A stretch of 64,000 bases of DNA, from assembly GCF_004210375.1 (NCBI RefSeq), contig NC_134831.1, positions 44,116,035-44,180,034 of the forward strand, read 5' to 3'. Position 1 is the stretch's first letter; the number at the start of each line of letters is the position of its first letter. The translations under genes and the position numbers were made by a program. This DNA comes from Tachypleus tridentatus (lineage: Eukaryota; Arthropoda; Merostomata; Xiphosura; Limulidae). Of the stretch, positions 46,150-58,639 are shown piece after piece. The notes under the pieces are model-generated. The model had not been told where the DNA came from, made no database searches, and was given only the letters and a program-made list of their open reading frames with translations.

Positions 46150-47090
46150 AACGCTAAATCTAAGATTCGATTACTCGCGATGAAGAGAGTGAAAAGAGTG
46201 CATTATATAGTTTTGAGCTGTGAAAACAACAAACACTTTTCTGGGACATTTCAGTTTACGTTTACAACTCATGAGTCCACCACCAGCAAAACTGAAGTTT
46301 AAATAGCCTCTTCACTTTTGTAATAAGAAGAACGGATTAATATGGTCTTCCTTAAGCGTACCATGATTAAAATGAAATGAAAAGGAAATTAAAATAGAGT
46401 TTTGAAAATGTCTTCTATGTGACATAGTAGCGACACCTCAGCAGTAGCAGAATTCCGAAAGAAAACGTTATTATTGCATCAGATATTCGTGGTAAGAGAT
46501 CATATATATATTTATTGCAGAGTGAAAAAATATCTAGTTATTTAACCAACTGTATCACAGGTTAGTAGTAGCACAACCATCATTATGTGCTTTTATTTGT
46601 TCATTCACACGTCTTCTTGTTCAGTGTTTTAGACCCCACCAATTTTTCATCTTCGGCGGAACGTTTGCTATGATATGTATAAAGACTGTAACAAGACACT
46701 TATAATAAGTTGTCGTGAAACATCGAAACTGTTCTAGTAAGTATGAAATATTTGTTCTGTTTGTATAATAAACTAGCCAAATTGTAACTAGCGGTTGAAA
46801 TTTCAGTTATTATTATTATTTTCCTCGCAAAATTGTGTGACAAAAATAATTAAATTAATCCTATATTACTCGAAACAGTGAATGAATAACAACAAGATAT
46901 CTGTTGAAAGTTGAAGTGAATAATAAACATTTATTTCTACATAGTTATCACTCACTTTGTAGTATCACAGTGTAAGTTTTTTACAACTGGGTTGATGTTT
47001 GTGGGCAATATTACGACAGCATTTTCATGCAGAATATGAGGTCACAGAAACGGTAGGAGTTAATTGTTCAAGGTTTTGTTTTTATCAACT
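46150..47090. other. intergenic, nothing recognised
   Basis: AT-rich. TTCGGCGGAACGTTTGCT at about 46653 is only faintly Penelope-like. Confidence 0.35.
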
Positions 47091-47104
47091 TTAATTTATT
47101 TAGC

Positions 47105-47383
47105 TTTTATTGTTTGTTTTTTTTTTTTTGGAATTTCGCACAAAGCTACTCGAGGGCTATCTGTGCTAGCCGTCCCTAATTTAGCAGTGTAAGACTAGAG
47201 GGAAGGCAGCTAGTCATCACCACCCACCGCCAACTCTTGGGCTACTCTTTTACCAACGAATAGTGGGATTGACCGTACATTATAACGCCCCCACGGCTGG
47301 GAGGGTGAGCATGTTTGGCGCGACTCGGGCGCGAACCCGCGACCCTCAGATTACGAAGCGCACGCCTTAACGCGCTAGGCCAT
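47105..47383 (-). repeat. SINE family 1
   Basis: Well-kept minus-strand copy with the perfect duplication ATTTATTTAGC at 47094-47104 and 47384-47394. Confidence 0.95.
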
Positions 47384-47394
47384 ATTTATTTAGC

Positions 47395-48070
47395 ATATTA
47401 TAAAAGAGTGTTTCTAAATTTACCAAACTAACAATGAAACCAGAGTTGATCATTGATAAAAGGTTATCATCTTTAGATATCCGTAATCAATGGCATTCCT
47501 ATAGATTTATGATTTAATCGACTTCCATTGAAATCTATATAAAACAATGATTCTGTGTTTTATTAGTTGTTAATCAACCGTTAATCCTACAACTTACGTG
47601 AGATGCTAATAAATGTGAAAAGAGGAAAAGACAAATGTTGATATTGTTAGGTTTCGAACAAAAAATACATTTCAGTTCAATCAATCACATGCTCTGGTCT
47701 GAAACTATTAATGTAAAACGACGATAACATCCAGCAGAATGTGAACTCTAGCTTCACTCGCAAGAAAATGTCACGTGGTACAGTTCGTATTTCTCATTGT
47801 TTCACGTATCAGTTGTGAATATATTCATTGTTTCATCTTGCTCTCGATAACTCTAAGCTACTTTGGCCTTTCAATGATTATTACTTTTTTGTCTCTACTC
47901 AGTAGACGTAGATCTCTTCTGGCAAGAACCAATAAATTTTGAAGGCCGATGATTATGATTCTCCTTTGTTCTCTATTCTTCTCTGCCTTCACCAACATTC
48001 CAAATTCAAATTTATCTTCTCAAACCTACTGTATAACGTCCCTGATCCAAACAGTCTTTTCCTACCTGTA
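47395..48070. other. intergenic, nothing recognised
   Basis: No exon or repeat recognised. Confidence 0.4.
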
Positions 48071-48075
48071 ACCCT

Positions 48076-48345
48076 TCTGGCTAGGCAAAGCCAGATGGTT
48101 AGGGCGCTCGACTCGCAATCTGAGGGTCGCGAATTCGAATCTCCGTCACACCAAACATGCTCGCCTTTCCAGCTGTGAGGAAGTTATAAAGTTACGGTCA
48201 GTTCTACTATTCTTTGATCAAAGAGTAGCCCAAGAGGTGGCGGTGGGTAGTAATGACAAGTTGTTTTCCCTCTAATATTACACTGCTGAATTAGGGATAG
48301 TTAGCGCAGGTAGCCCTTGTATAGCTTTGCGGGAAAATTTAAAAT
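48076..48345 (+). repeat. SINE family 1
   Basis: Head with GGCAAAGCCAGATGGTTAGG, TCGCAATCTGAGGGTCGCG, body, tail GTATAGCTTTGCGGGAAAATT. Confidence 0.9.
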
Positions 48346-48359
48346 AAACAAGCAAACTA

Positions 48360-48775
48360 ACTAACTAACAAGCCCTTTTTTCATCCAGAATTGCTGGGTC
48401 GTTCTAAATTTGTTTTACCACTTCTGAGTTGGTTCATCACTCAGTTTTCGTACATTTCTTCTCCAGCATTTTATACAAAAACTTGGTTTACTTGTAGTCT
48501 TCCTTATTATTCTCTAGCTATTGACAGCCACTTTCCTTAAAACCTCACCATATTCAGACTTTGATTTTACCTCTTCTTCTTGTCTTCACCGCAATACATT
48601 CACTGAACTTAACGTAATATCACTTTGATTTTAAGCCACTGATGTCACCAATATGCTTTTATTATTATTTAAAATTAGATTTAGTCTTTGTAACAAAGTC
48701 GTTCGTCACGTTGCTGTTCTTTCTCCAAACCTGTTCCAAGTTACAACTTGACTTGCATGAATACTCTTTGTTCAA
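48360..48775. other. intergenic, nothing recognised
   Basis: Pyrimidine-rich on the plus strand. No exon was recognised. Confidence 0.4.
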
Positions 48776-48777
48776 GT

Positions 48778-49048
48778 GTCTGACATGGACAGGTGGTTAA
48801 GGTGCTCAACTAGCAATCTTGGGGTCGAGGGTTCATATCGCTATCCCACCGAACATGCTCGCTCTTTCAGCTGTGGAGGCGTTATAATGTGACGGTCAAT
48901 CTCACTATTCGCTAGTAAAAGAGTAGCCCAAGAGGTGGCGGTGGGCGGTGATGATTAGCTGCCTTCCTCTAGTCTTACACAACTTAATTATGGACAGCTA
49001 GCACAGATAGTCCTCGAGTAGCTTTGCGCAAAATTCAAAACAAACCAA
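48778..49048 (+). repeat. SINE family 1
   Basis: Head, body with GACGGTCAATCTCACTATTC, tail GTAGCTTTGCGCAAAATTC. Confidence 0.9.
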
Positions 49049-49869
49049 GTTACACCCACAAAAACTTGGATGTATAAAAAAATAGACAATTTTCAAATTT
49101 AGGTGAATAATCTCGAACAAATAATATTAAATGTTTCAAAACAAACGATCTTTATAATAATATTATATTGAGATTTATTGTGGTGTGGATAGTGACAGCT
49201 GTTGGAATAACGATGCTTTATCTGTTTGGCTATAATATATTGTGTCCTTTGGTTTTGTAGCACCAAATATGCACCCAGCAAATGAAAATAAATGTTTTGA
49301 GAAATATCTTATATGTTTATATTTTAGAAGTTATACCAACTGTCACTAATAATCACAAAGAGGCCATCCACATCACACATGCAAGTATCTAGAGCTAAAA
49401 AACACAAAATGTCATAACAAATGACAGTGATGATGTACAGCTGCTAACTGATTACAAGATAACTGGGGACCTTCACAGCATATCCACTACCAAGTACATA
49501 AAGCTGTACATATGGAAGAGATTTGAGAGATGAAGTACAACCATTTGCTCCTTCAACAAATCAGAATCATATTCAAACACCTTCCAGTGCTGTATACAAA
49601 GGAAGAGAAAGGAGAGGAAGAGCTGACCAGCTGCAGCAAACTTCTGCGGTTGTACCCCAGCCCCTTGAAGTGCAACAACAACCTGCAATTGATAACTAGC
49701 GGGGATGTAATAGTTATATATATCTGAAAATGACTGGTTACCACAACATATCTGTTAACATGATGCACTTATGGATACTACAGACTTTCAACCTGTTGAT
49801 TATTTTCATATTTTTCGTGCAAGATGGAATTTTTAATTTATTTTGCAAGAGAGGAAAAGACATACTAAA

Positions 49870-50150
49870 GACTGTTTCAACAATCCAGTTGACCTTGCAC
49901 CAAACTAAGAGCTTATGTAACATTGCAGATTTCAGTGGAAATATGCTAGAAAAATTAACCGGCAGACCAATGACAAACTTTTGGCTCACCTTCAGTTTGT
50001 TCGGTAATGTCTAGAAATAGTTTTAAGCTAATAAATTCCTTTCTCCACTTTACAAACAATGGTCTTAACAAAGCACAGTTGGGTCAGCCTGGATTTTATT
50101 CTCTCTGGAAAATATATCCATTTTGGACATCAGTAACTACAACTGTAATA
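49870..50150 (+). mobile_element. piggyBac-type transposase relic
   Basis: GNMLEKLTGRPMTNFWLTFS followed by MSRNSFKLINSFLHFTNNGL matches the piggyBac/PGBD region with the hallmark M-S-R-x-R-F-x-x-I-x-x-x-L-H-F (Arg replaced by Ser here). The next residues, PGFYSLWKIYPFWTSV, correspond to the D-x-LYKIRP stretch. The pieces lie in two frames. The DDD catalytic core and the inverted repeats with TTAA were not found, so only a fragment of an old DNA transposon is present. Confidence 0.65.
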
Positions 50151-50259
50151 ATTGTTACAAACATCATAATTATTTCCAGTTATTCCTCTCTCTGGGTCCA
50201 GATAAGGTTTCTTAGTACTATGCAATTCAAATTCTTAACTCTTTAAGCCCGAGTGGACA

Positions 50260-51500
50260 AGAATCCAACTAAAAATCCTGATTTACCCATCAGGCAGTGA
50301 CACCGTCCATTAACAATTTTGCCTCTTTGTTTGAAAACTAATCCAAACCATGTTATTACCCTCAAGGTTACAAAAACTAAAATGTCATAAGATATGGTGA
50401 TAAATTATGGAAAGTTAGACAGCTTTACTGATTATTAGTCCGAATTCACGAATGAACGCTATTCTCTTAAGAAATGAAGCAAAAGTCTGAAAACATAAAT
50501 AAGTGGTTAAACCCCTTGTACATGGAAAGAATTGACTTTTCAAAAACTATTTAATTACTTCTCCTATCAGTGACTAAGTATTTCATTGTATTTTGTTCTT
50601 TTTTCTTGCGGTAATTTTAGCCATGTCATTGTACCTAATTATTTTACTTTATAGTTACTGACCATTTAATTGTACTTAATAATTTGTCCTTATAGTTACA
50701 AACCAAAAGATCAATAACACCACCATAAGCAGAGAATGAGAGATAGTTGAGGTTAGGATCATAGCCATCCCATGTATCACTGCTGTGACCCACAATACAG
50801 ACGGAGTAACTGAGAAAGAAAGATAGACAATCTGAACTCGTGAAAACTCATACCACAGACGAACATCTCCAAGAAACGTTGAAGGGAAACTGGCCCGTGT
50901 CAAAAATACATCTTTATCTCAGAGGTCCTAATAACAAAGAAACTACGTATGTAATGCCAAAGCCAAAGATGAAATGCAGGCTAAAGTGGAAGAAAAAAGG
51001 GTAAAGGTATCTGCAGAAACCCCAACAGGATGTATGAAAAAGTAATTGTAAAAGGGTTGTTAGGGTAAGACCAAAGCGAGAATGTAGAGCATGAGTAAGA
51101 TGAACATTTGATACAAAATGCCCTCCAATATGTAACAAAAAACCTAACAACTGTTCATCTAAAAAGGAATAGTATAGCTAATATTCAGAAAGAGCAAATT
51201 AATCAGAAGCCCTCAGGGGTATGAAATGCTAATCTCACTTAATTATGAGACAAATTGATCAAAATGTACCCGAATATTTTGTGAAGGTGAATAAGAGATA
51301 GAGGAAAAGCATAAAACATCACAAAATACATAAAAAACCAAAGTAATCTTAAGTTATTCCCCAGACTGTAAATGGGAGGGAATGGTAAACTCTGGGAGTG
51401 GGAGAAAAGACGGGCAAAGTCATTGCCATGCTGCACAGATTCAACGAACTCAAGAAAAGCATTGAAAATGTCTGGGGATATAGGATGACTCATGTAACTC
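50260..51500. other. unassigned region with weak minus-strand frames
   Basis: Three hydrophobic minus-strand frames (50676-50903, 50914-51150, 51239-51550) follow one another but share no motif I know. The plus strand is purine-rich. It could be an old element or chance. Confidence 0.25.
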
Positions 51501-51501
51501 A

Positions 51502-51550
51502 TGCGCAGATAGTCATCGTGTAGCTTTGTGCGAAATTCAAACCAAACCAA
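51502..51550 (+). repeat. SINE family 1 tail fragment
   Basis: GCGCAGATAGTCATCGTGTAG and CTTTGTGCGAAATTCAAACC only. Confidence 0.8.
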
Positions 51551-51648
51551 ATCAGGTACTCAAAGCATAAAAACTGACACAGCCATTATTTGGTTGCTCG
51601 CTCCTGAGGCCTGAGAAAAAAATGCATGTCGGTGGTGTGATCTATGAA

Positions 51649-51768
51649 ATGTTGTGTGTGTTTGTACAGCCTAGCCACATCAAGCTATCTGCTGATTCCA
51701 CCGAGGGGAATCGAACCTCTGATTTTAGCGGTGTAAATCTATAGACTTACCGCTGTACCAGCGGGAGA
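51649..51768 (-). repeat. SINE family 3, near full length
   Basis: On the minus strand: head with TACAGCGGTAAGTCTATAGA, B box GGTTCGATTCCCC, then CAGATAGCTTGATGTGGCTA and a (CA)n-type end. Confidence 0.88.
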
Positions 51769-51769
51769 C

Positions 51770-53110
51770 TCTATGAAATGGTAATGTGAACTTGGGAATT
51801 CAATGCACAAAAAATGATTCGCGAAATTCAAATGTAGAAATACAGAAACGAGAATATATCGACGTGTGAATTGTTGGAATGAATGAACTAATGTCATAAA
51901 GTAACCACTAAAATTTATCAAACTAGAAACACGAGATACACGAAAGAGTTTCTTAAAAAAGAAATGCTGCCAATTGAGAAGTGATAGATTAGTAGAGGAA
52001 GCCCTACTAATCACGTGTGCATCCTACGCACTATTGCTTAATAGATGATGAATCGTGATGTCCATGAGAGATAGATGTTGAAATCTTCCAATTCCAATAG
52101 GGGAGAATAGATGGTTGGTGGAGTGCCTAAAGAAACAGGTTCACACTTGCAGGACAGTATTGAATGAGAATAACTTATCTTGTCAAAGCAGGTAAGTGGT
52201 GTACCCGAATTAGTTCATTTTCTGTGTTATAAATTCAGACAGCACAAGCTATGTAAGAGAAAGAAAATTTTGAAAATAATATTTATTTTGCACTACTAAC
52301 ATATGTGTGGTAATTGGACTCACCTGTACCAATATTTGTTGATAGTACCACTATCAGTTCTTACAATAATGTAAAAATCAGTGCATCTCTAAGTACAAAA
52401 TATCATTTTTGTCTTGAAAAATGAACGTGGTTGAAGCTTAATAAATTAAGATCATGCAAACATAAAGCAAGAAATGAGTGACTAATATTTGATATGGTCA
52501 CTAAAATAGATTTTGTACATTATAGAATCTGAAGCATTAGCTAATGTGGAATGAAGGATTCTTAACCTCTGAAAATGAAATTACTTTTTTTGTTTTCTAT
52601 TTCGTTATTTGCCCAAACAACTTTGAATTTCAGGAACAGTTTCCCCCGCCCCTACTCACATGTGAATAAAGTTAGTGAAGTTTGCGAAATCAAATATTTA
52701 TTGTGAATTACATCTTTCGTTATGACATATATTTTCACATACAATAGATTTCATGATATGGATCTAGTGCAACTCAGCGCACCGTTGTTTTATTATATCA
52801 CTTGTTTGAAGAATTTCCATTTTAATGCATCTAGTTCTGGAAAAACAATCAATTTGTAATTAATAAACATTTAAGCTATTGTTATGATACAATAAAAATG
52901 AAGGGAACAGAATTAAATCAAAATCATTCTCTAGACACATTTACACATGTTTATTGTTATTTATCAGGCTTTAAATACAATCCACATGATTGAGTAACTG
53001 GTCAATTTTCTCACTTCAATATTCCGATTAAATGACACATCTTGTTCACTATTTAACTGTAGAAATATATTCTTAATTAAACAAAATTTTGCACTACTTC
53101 TAAATATATT
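51770..53110. other. intergenic, nothing recognised
   Basis: No exon or repeat recognised. Confidence 0.4.
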
Positions 53111-53123
53111 ACAGCGGTCATTC

Positions 53124-53394
53124 TTAGTTTTGAATTTCGCGCAAAGCTTCTCGAGGGCTATCTGCGCTAGCCGTCCCTAATTTAGCAGTGCAAGACTATA
53201 GGGAAAGCAGCCAGTCATCACCACCCACCGGTAACTGTTGGGCTACTCTTTTACCAACGAATAGTGGGATTGACCGTCACATTATAACGCCCCTACGGCT
53301 GAAAAGGCGAGCATGTTTGGTGCGACCGGGATTCGAACCCGCGACCCTCGGATTACTAGTCGAACGCCCAACACGCTTGGCCATGTCGGGCTTT
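53124..53394 (-). repeat. SINE family 1
   Basis: Full-length minus-strand copy, duplication AGCGGT(C/T)ATT on both sides. The plus-strand frame at 53188-53409 is only a reading through this repeat. Confidence 0.93.
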
Positions 53395-53419
53395 ATAGCG
53401 GTTATTTAAATGTATTTTA

Positions 53420-54085
53420 TTGAATGTAGTTTTTATATAATAGCCAGAAGAGGAATATTGATGTAATGGTTGTTCTCCATAAAATCGATTGAAACTATTC
53501 GTTGAATCATTCCATTCTGATGCTGGAAGTTGTAGGCGATGTGTACAAGGTGGTAAATTAGTGTTAGTATCACAGCATATAAACTGGTTAATTACAGCTT
53601 TGAAGTTCGACTCAGATTCAATTTGAATATAATATTTGTTCTCAGTTTGCTTTTGTAAAGCAGAGCCATCTGTTTTGTTTTTCACAAAAGCACCTCTCTT
53701 TTACGTTGAAGGGGAAACACAAGGAGCACTTTTAGAATATGGAAGTTTATGTGTTGGAGACAGTGTTTTGACATATGCAGGTTTTGAAAATATTATGTAT
53801 TTTCATCTTTAAATTTAAATTGATTGAGAAATCTTTCTGTGGTTGTTTTGAAAAAGAGGTGCAACTGAAGTTAGGTTGGTTTTCAATTCTATACTTTGGA
53901 TGCTGGTTAAGATGATCCGCAAATGCTGTAAGTTTGGAAAGGGTAGATTTTGTCTCCAATTCTGAAGATAAAGTAAATGTTTTAAAAGGATTCTCACTGA
54001 TACTTTTAAAGATTTGGTTGGTAGTTTTAACTTCAGACAACCGATCAATCAGAGCTGTTTCATTTTTGTAAGCTCGCTGGAAACC
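53420..54085 (-). pseudogene. coding-like minus-strand exon, product unknown
   Basis: The minus strand reads from a possible acceptor (TTTCCAG) as RAYKNETALIDRLSEVKTTN, continuing through FTLSSELETKSTLSKLTAFA and HPKYRIENQPNFSC, then in a second frame KPAYVKTLSPTHKLPYSKSA, and after a stop KNKTDGSALQKQTENKYYIQ to GYYIKTTFNKIHL. The composition is polar (Ser, Thr, Asn, Lys) and protein-like, as in a long disordered or cytoplasmic region, but one frame change and one stop interrupt it. The 3' part runs toward the SINE at 53124. It may be the last exon of the minus-strand gene whose other candidate exons lie upstream, or a decayed copy. I do not recognise the protein. Confidence 0.35.
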
Positions 54086-54631
54086 ATTGACATTTTGTTA
54101 TCCTAGTGAAATAAACACAAAATATATTAATAATATATTTGTGTGAAACAAAACCTGTCATATAAAATAAGTAATATCCTTATTTAACAGAAAAACATTC
54201 ATAATTAAATAGCTCAAATGTGTTGACATTGATGTTAGGAATATATTAAACTCATCTCATTCTTAACTATCAAATGTGTGTTTTTTAATATTTTCTCGAG
54301 CAACATTTAGTGTAAATATTAATCTGTTCTTGATATAAATCTTAAGAATATCAAGAAATTTCGATGAGCATAAAAATACACAACAAAAGTAATTAATGTC
54401 AAATTATTTCCAGCGCTTATGAAGATTTATCAATACCAGTTTACGTTCATCTTAAATTGACAGCTAACTCCACTTTCTGTTCGTGGCAACCGAACAGCAA
54501 AACTGTCGATCAACTAGTCCACCAGAGCCTGTAATGCAGGAAGGACATAATAAAAACTTTAGCTACTTATTATTGGAATATAACAAAATGTCTTAAATAT
54601 TATAAGGTGATGAAAAACTTACTAAAAGTAG

Positions 54632-54876
54632 TTTGTTTTTTAATTTCACTTAAAGACATCGATGCTAATCTTCCCTAATTTAGGAGTGAAAAAAGAGGGA
54701 AATCGCCTAGTTATCACCACCAACCGTCAACTATTGGGCTACCTTTTTACTAACAAATAGTGGAATTGACCGTCGTATTTTTACACCCCGACAGCTAGAA
54801 GGAGACGGGGATTCAAATTCCCGCCTCTTTCATGTCGAGTCGAGCACCTTAACCATTTGGACATGTCAGGCCTACC
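54632..54876 (-). repeat. SINE family 1, decayed
   Basis: Body and head are recognisable in reverse (ACTTTTTTACTAACAAATAGT-like segment, ATGTCGAGTCGAGCACC). Confidence 0.85.
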
Positions 54877-54879
54877 TTA

Positions 54880-55450
54880 AAGTCGCAAAGTCAAACTTCA
54901 AGCTAATTCAATTATAAAATGTTATAAAACTATCTTAAATATCATAGATAAGTACGTTGATGAACTAATTCCTTAAAGTCATAGAATCAAACTTGAAGCA
55001 AATTGGAATCTCATTCAGAACAATGGTTTGTCATTCGATAACGCTGGTCTAAAGTCTGTAAATTCAAAGTAGAATATACATTAAATATATAAATATTTAT
55101 TCAAGTGTAAGTACAATAATTATAAATAACGTCTTTTCTGGGATTCACTCTGTAGTCAGTGTATATTTTATGTCAGTAGATTTACTGTTTAATTAGGTAC
55201 ACATCTTGATTATTGTTTAGGTCAATTTGATGTAATCACTTGCCCAATTGCCTTAAAACTAAATGGATCCACAGTTCGAATTCCGTTACTGCGAATTTAC
55301 TTTCTAGGTTTTCCGTCTATGAGTGTGTTATAAGAGTGACGATGAAGTCCCATAATTCGATTATTGTAGTTCAAGTATTTGTGACGGGTACTGTGTTGGT
55401 TTCAATCTAACAACGAGTGGTACAAATACTTTTGTATTGGTTTTATTGTT
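54880..55450. other. intergenic, nothing recognised
   Basis: No exon or repeat recognised. Confidence 0.4.
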
Positions 55451-55454
55451 GTTG

Positions 55455-55620
55455 TTGTTGAATTCCATACGAGCCCAGGGTTATCTCCACTATCCGTCCC
55501 TAATATTTAAGTAACAGACAAGACATGGGCTACTCTTTATTAATGAATAGTGAGATTGATCGTCACAGCATAATGCCTATAAGGCTGTAATGACAGTCAT
55601 GCTGGATGACAAGATCCAGT
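55455..55620 (-). repeat. SINE family 1, very decayed
   Basis: TTATCTCCACTATCCGTCCC and GGGCTACTCTTTATTAATGA mark the reversed tail and body, with deletions. Confidence 0.75.
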
Positions 55621-55664
55621 CTCGTGACTGTATATTTCAAGTTTTTTTTCCTCTAGTATTTCAG

Positions 55665-55752
55665 TGTTGAACCTGAAGACTTATAACGCTAACAACCGGG
55701 TTTTGTTTAAATAGCCCATTACGTAGGTTTATGCTTCACAATAAATAAGAAA
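55665..55752 (+). repeat. SINE family 2, partial
   Basis: GAAGACTTATAACGCTAAC, CCGGGTTTTG, then AGCCCATTACGTAGGTTTATGCTT follow the family 2 order; the start and the cargo between are shortened. Confidence 0.6.
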
Positions 55753-55819
55753 CAAACTATATTTCAATTCATTGCACAGTTACTTAATAGGATCTTAAAC
55801 TAAATTTGTAAACACTTAC

Positions 55820-56005
55820 GTCACAAATTTCTGATAAATATTTCGTTGTGGAACCTCTTGCAGTTTTTCTGCATCTCCCTCACGTATCAAACTAGAATCT
55901 CCAATTGGTAAAAATTTTATGTAATCGAAGTTTCTTTCTCTCCGTGAATTTCTGTCTTGGCAACACAATGATACCTTGAAACTCTGTCGTTTATGAATTA
56001 TAATA
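55820..56005 (-). CDS. clean internal coding exon, product unknown
   Basis: A 186-bp stretch (62 codons) open in a single frame, bounded by a strong acceptor (TTCTTTTTTGTTCAG) and a canonical donor (GTAAGTG), phase 2 on both sides, so it could be skipped without frame change. The peptide includes HKRQSFKVSLCCQDRNSRRE, then FDYIKFLPIGDSSLIREGDA and EVPQRNIYQKFV. It is polar and without a domain I recognise; an intracellular segment of a receptor is one reading. It lies between the GCC2/GCC3 exon (58.7 kb) and the coding-like block at 53.4-54.1 kb on the same strand, which suggests one gene, but the direct splice to the latter does not keep the frame, so at least one exon would be missing or the genes differ. 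Confidence 0.55.
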
Positions 56006-56009
56006 CTGA

Positions 56010-58360
56010 ACAAAAAAGAATAATTTAATTTTGATAAACATACCTATAGTTATAAGTATCAATATATTTGTATCAAAAGTAACATGAGCTAACCGATAAA
56101 AGGCAGCAATCTTAATGTAATCTGTTTAAATTAACGTCATTATAATATTACAGAAGTATATTAATGTACTGGCTAACCGACACGTTTCATGGTAAGATTC
56201 TCAGTTGCTTTAATCAACATTTTTAGAGAACAGTTTTAAATTATATTCTAGATCAGGAAAAAATAAAAATGAATATTAATTGTATATTAAATGAGTTAAC
56301 TGGTGAATAAATAACTCTAACGAATACTGACAATGAGCGGTTAAATCTAAATTGTTTTACCTATTGCAATTACTAGTTAAAAATTCGAGTTTAATTAAAT
56401 AATTTTAAAACACCACACCTTGCTTATTCGTAAGCCTATTACATGTTAGAAATATTTAATCAGTGCCACTTAAAGTTTTCGTTATAAGATATCAATTTCA
56501 AAATATTGATAATAAACCATACGAAGATTGAAATATACCTAAAATGTTACCCTGCCCAACCAATTAGTTATAAACTTGAGGATTATTAACACTACAGTCA
56601 GGAATTCGTTCCTATTGGATGCCTCTATACCCAACAATAAACAAATTAAATCAACAAAAATATTATGCTTACAGTGATAAAAGTATTAGAAGTGGTATTT
56701 CCACTGTGGCAAACACAAGTGGAGGAGTAAATATCTTTTCTATGATGAAATTAAAACAATATTATCATTATTTAACACTAATATTTTTTCTCAGTAAATA
56801 TTTTCAAACCGCACCAGTTAGGTAATATATAACGTGTGAAAAATATTTAATTTCAACTTTTAAATATTAAACATTTCAATACCTACAACTAAAGGCAACC
56901 AACGAGAATGAAGCACCGAAACCATTTGTTATAAACATAGTCGTAACTTACGTCACAGAAGTTGTCTCTATTAAATCAGATATTCAACTTCTTTTTCAAA
57001 TAAATGTGTCGAAAAGATATCTTATACATACAGATCATTGTACAAATATTTATATAAATTCTCATTTATGGAGTTTTACTAAAATTCATTATGTACCAAA
57101 TCATAGACGTACGAGAAATTTTTCAGAGGGTGGCTGCACAATTTTTGCTCGAATAAGTTTATATTTTCTGCTTCAATTTTGCCCGAATTAAAATTAAAAA
57201 TCTATCCAAATATCCGTATGTACTGCAAGCTAGAGGGACTTCACCATCCGGTCTCCTACTCGTAAACTTGTGTGCAAAATAGTTAAGATTAACCTTGATA
57301 ACATTAGAGTGGTGTTGGAAGTCTAGTTCTTCAAATTACTTTTATTTGCTCTGATCGTATTCAGTTTCACTACCATTATTAATAGACGCTAGTTAGGTCA
57401 GTGTTTAACCAGTTACATTCTTCAAACTTTACATAGACTCTTCTCTATATATTGGATTCTAATACCAATTTTAAAGTGACTAAATGAATAAACGTCCATT
57501 GTATAGTTGCTCTGGGTACTTTGGAGATTTGCTGTGATTTCCACTGCTTCAAATTTTTTTTTCATGAAAGCAGTTGCTAATTTGTAAACTTTTAGCTTGT
57601 AAGCCTTTTCCAGCTCAAATTATTGTTTATTGCCCTCTAAACAATAGAACAATGTTTCAAATTCAAATCAATACTGTTGTTGTTTTTCATTTGTTTCTTC
57701 TCTTCAGCAATCATAATGGATGATTAAGTTGCTCAGAATAGATTAGAGCCCCTTACTGTCCTAACCTGTCGAATTCTCAAGTCTTTTCCAATTTATTGGA
57801 AAAACTGAACCCATTTTAAAACACTGTCTTCAACTCTACATAGTTATCAACCATGATGTAAGAATATTTTATTTCGAATATAAGATATAAGATGCTAAGC
57901 ATGTGGTCTAATGTGCCACATCTTGCAAATACAACAACATGATACTGTATTTTACATTTTGTATTGTGAGAATGTATCATTCAGATCATTAGAAAAGATA
58001 AACGTATTTTCCAACAACAAACACGAAAGTCGGAGAAAACTAAGAAGAAACGGTGATAACGAAAATAACAGAAGTGATTCTAAGAGTAACAAAAGAAAAT
58101 AAAATGTTGAAGGTAACTGATAAAGAACATGTAAACAAGAAACAGTCAACTTCTGTTACCAAAAAAAGATTATATTAAAAAAGGGATACCAAAGAATAAA
58201 ATTATAACAAAATAATTTGTCTAAATAGTAGAAACGGGTAACTTATCAATTGTCTGAACTTTGTATTAAGTTTTAAAGCTATTTCAGAGTTAAGCACTTC
58301 CAGCAATAGAATTTCTAAATATAATTGAGATAAAGTCGTAGATAGTTCGATTATAAGTGT
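56010..58360. other. AT-rich intergenic or intron sequence
   Basis: No further splice-bounded exon with a recognisable domain was found here. A minus-strand leucine-rich frame (57952-58149) is the complement of a lysine/arginine/asparagine-rich plus-strand frame; neither is supported. Confidence 0.35.
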
Positions 58361-58363
58361 CTA

Positions 58364-58624
58364 TTTGTTTGTTTTTTTAATTTCGCGCAAAGCTACTTGA
58401 GGGCTATCTGCGCTAGCCGCCCCTAATTTTCCAGGGATGGCAGCTAGTCGTCACCGCCCACCGCCAACTCTTGGGCAACTTTTTTATCAACGAATAGTGG
58501 GATTGACCGTGACATTATAATCCCCCACGGCTGAAATGGTGAGCATGTTTGGTGCGATGGAGATTCGAACCCGCGACCCTCAGATTACGAATCGAACGCC
58601 TTTACCTCCCTGGCCATGCCGGGC
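58364..58624 (-). repeat. SINE family 1 next to the GCC2/GCC3 exon
   Basis: Full-length minus-strand copy with duplication ATAAGT(G/A)TCT. Its head GGCCCGGCATGGCCAGGGAG begins about 15 bp after the end of the recognisable exon and contains a possible donor, GTAAAG. Confidence 0.9.
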
Positions 58625-58639
58625 CATAAGTATCTGATA

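Noticed and set aside
49530-49989. Overlapping frames on both strands near the piggyBac relic
   Set aside because: Only the plus-strand segment with the M-S-R-x-x-F..LHF motif has family support; the rest are shadows or chance.
53188-53409. 73-codon plus-strand frame
   Set aside because: It reads antisense through a family 1 SINE. Similar SINE-derived frames occur at 8459-8665 and 11390-11632.
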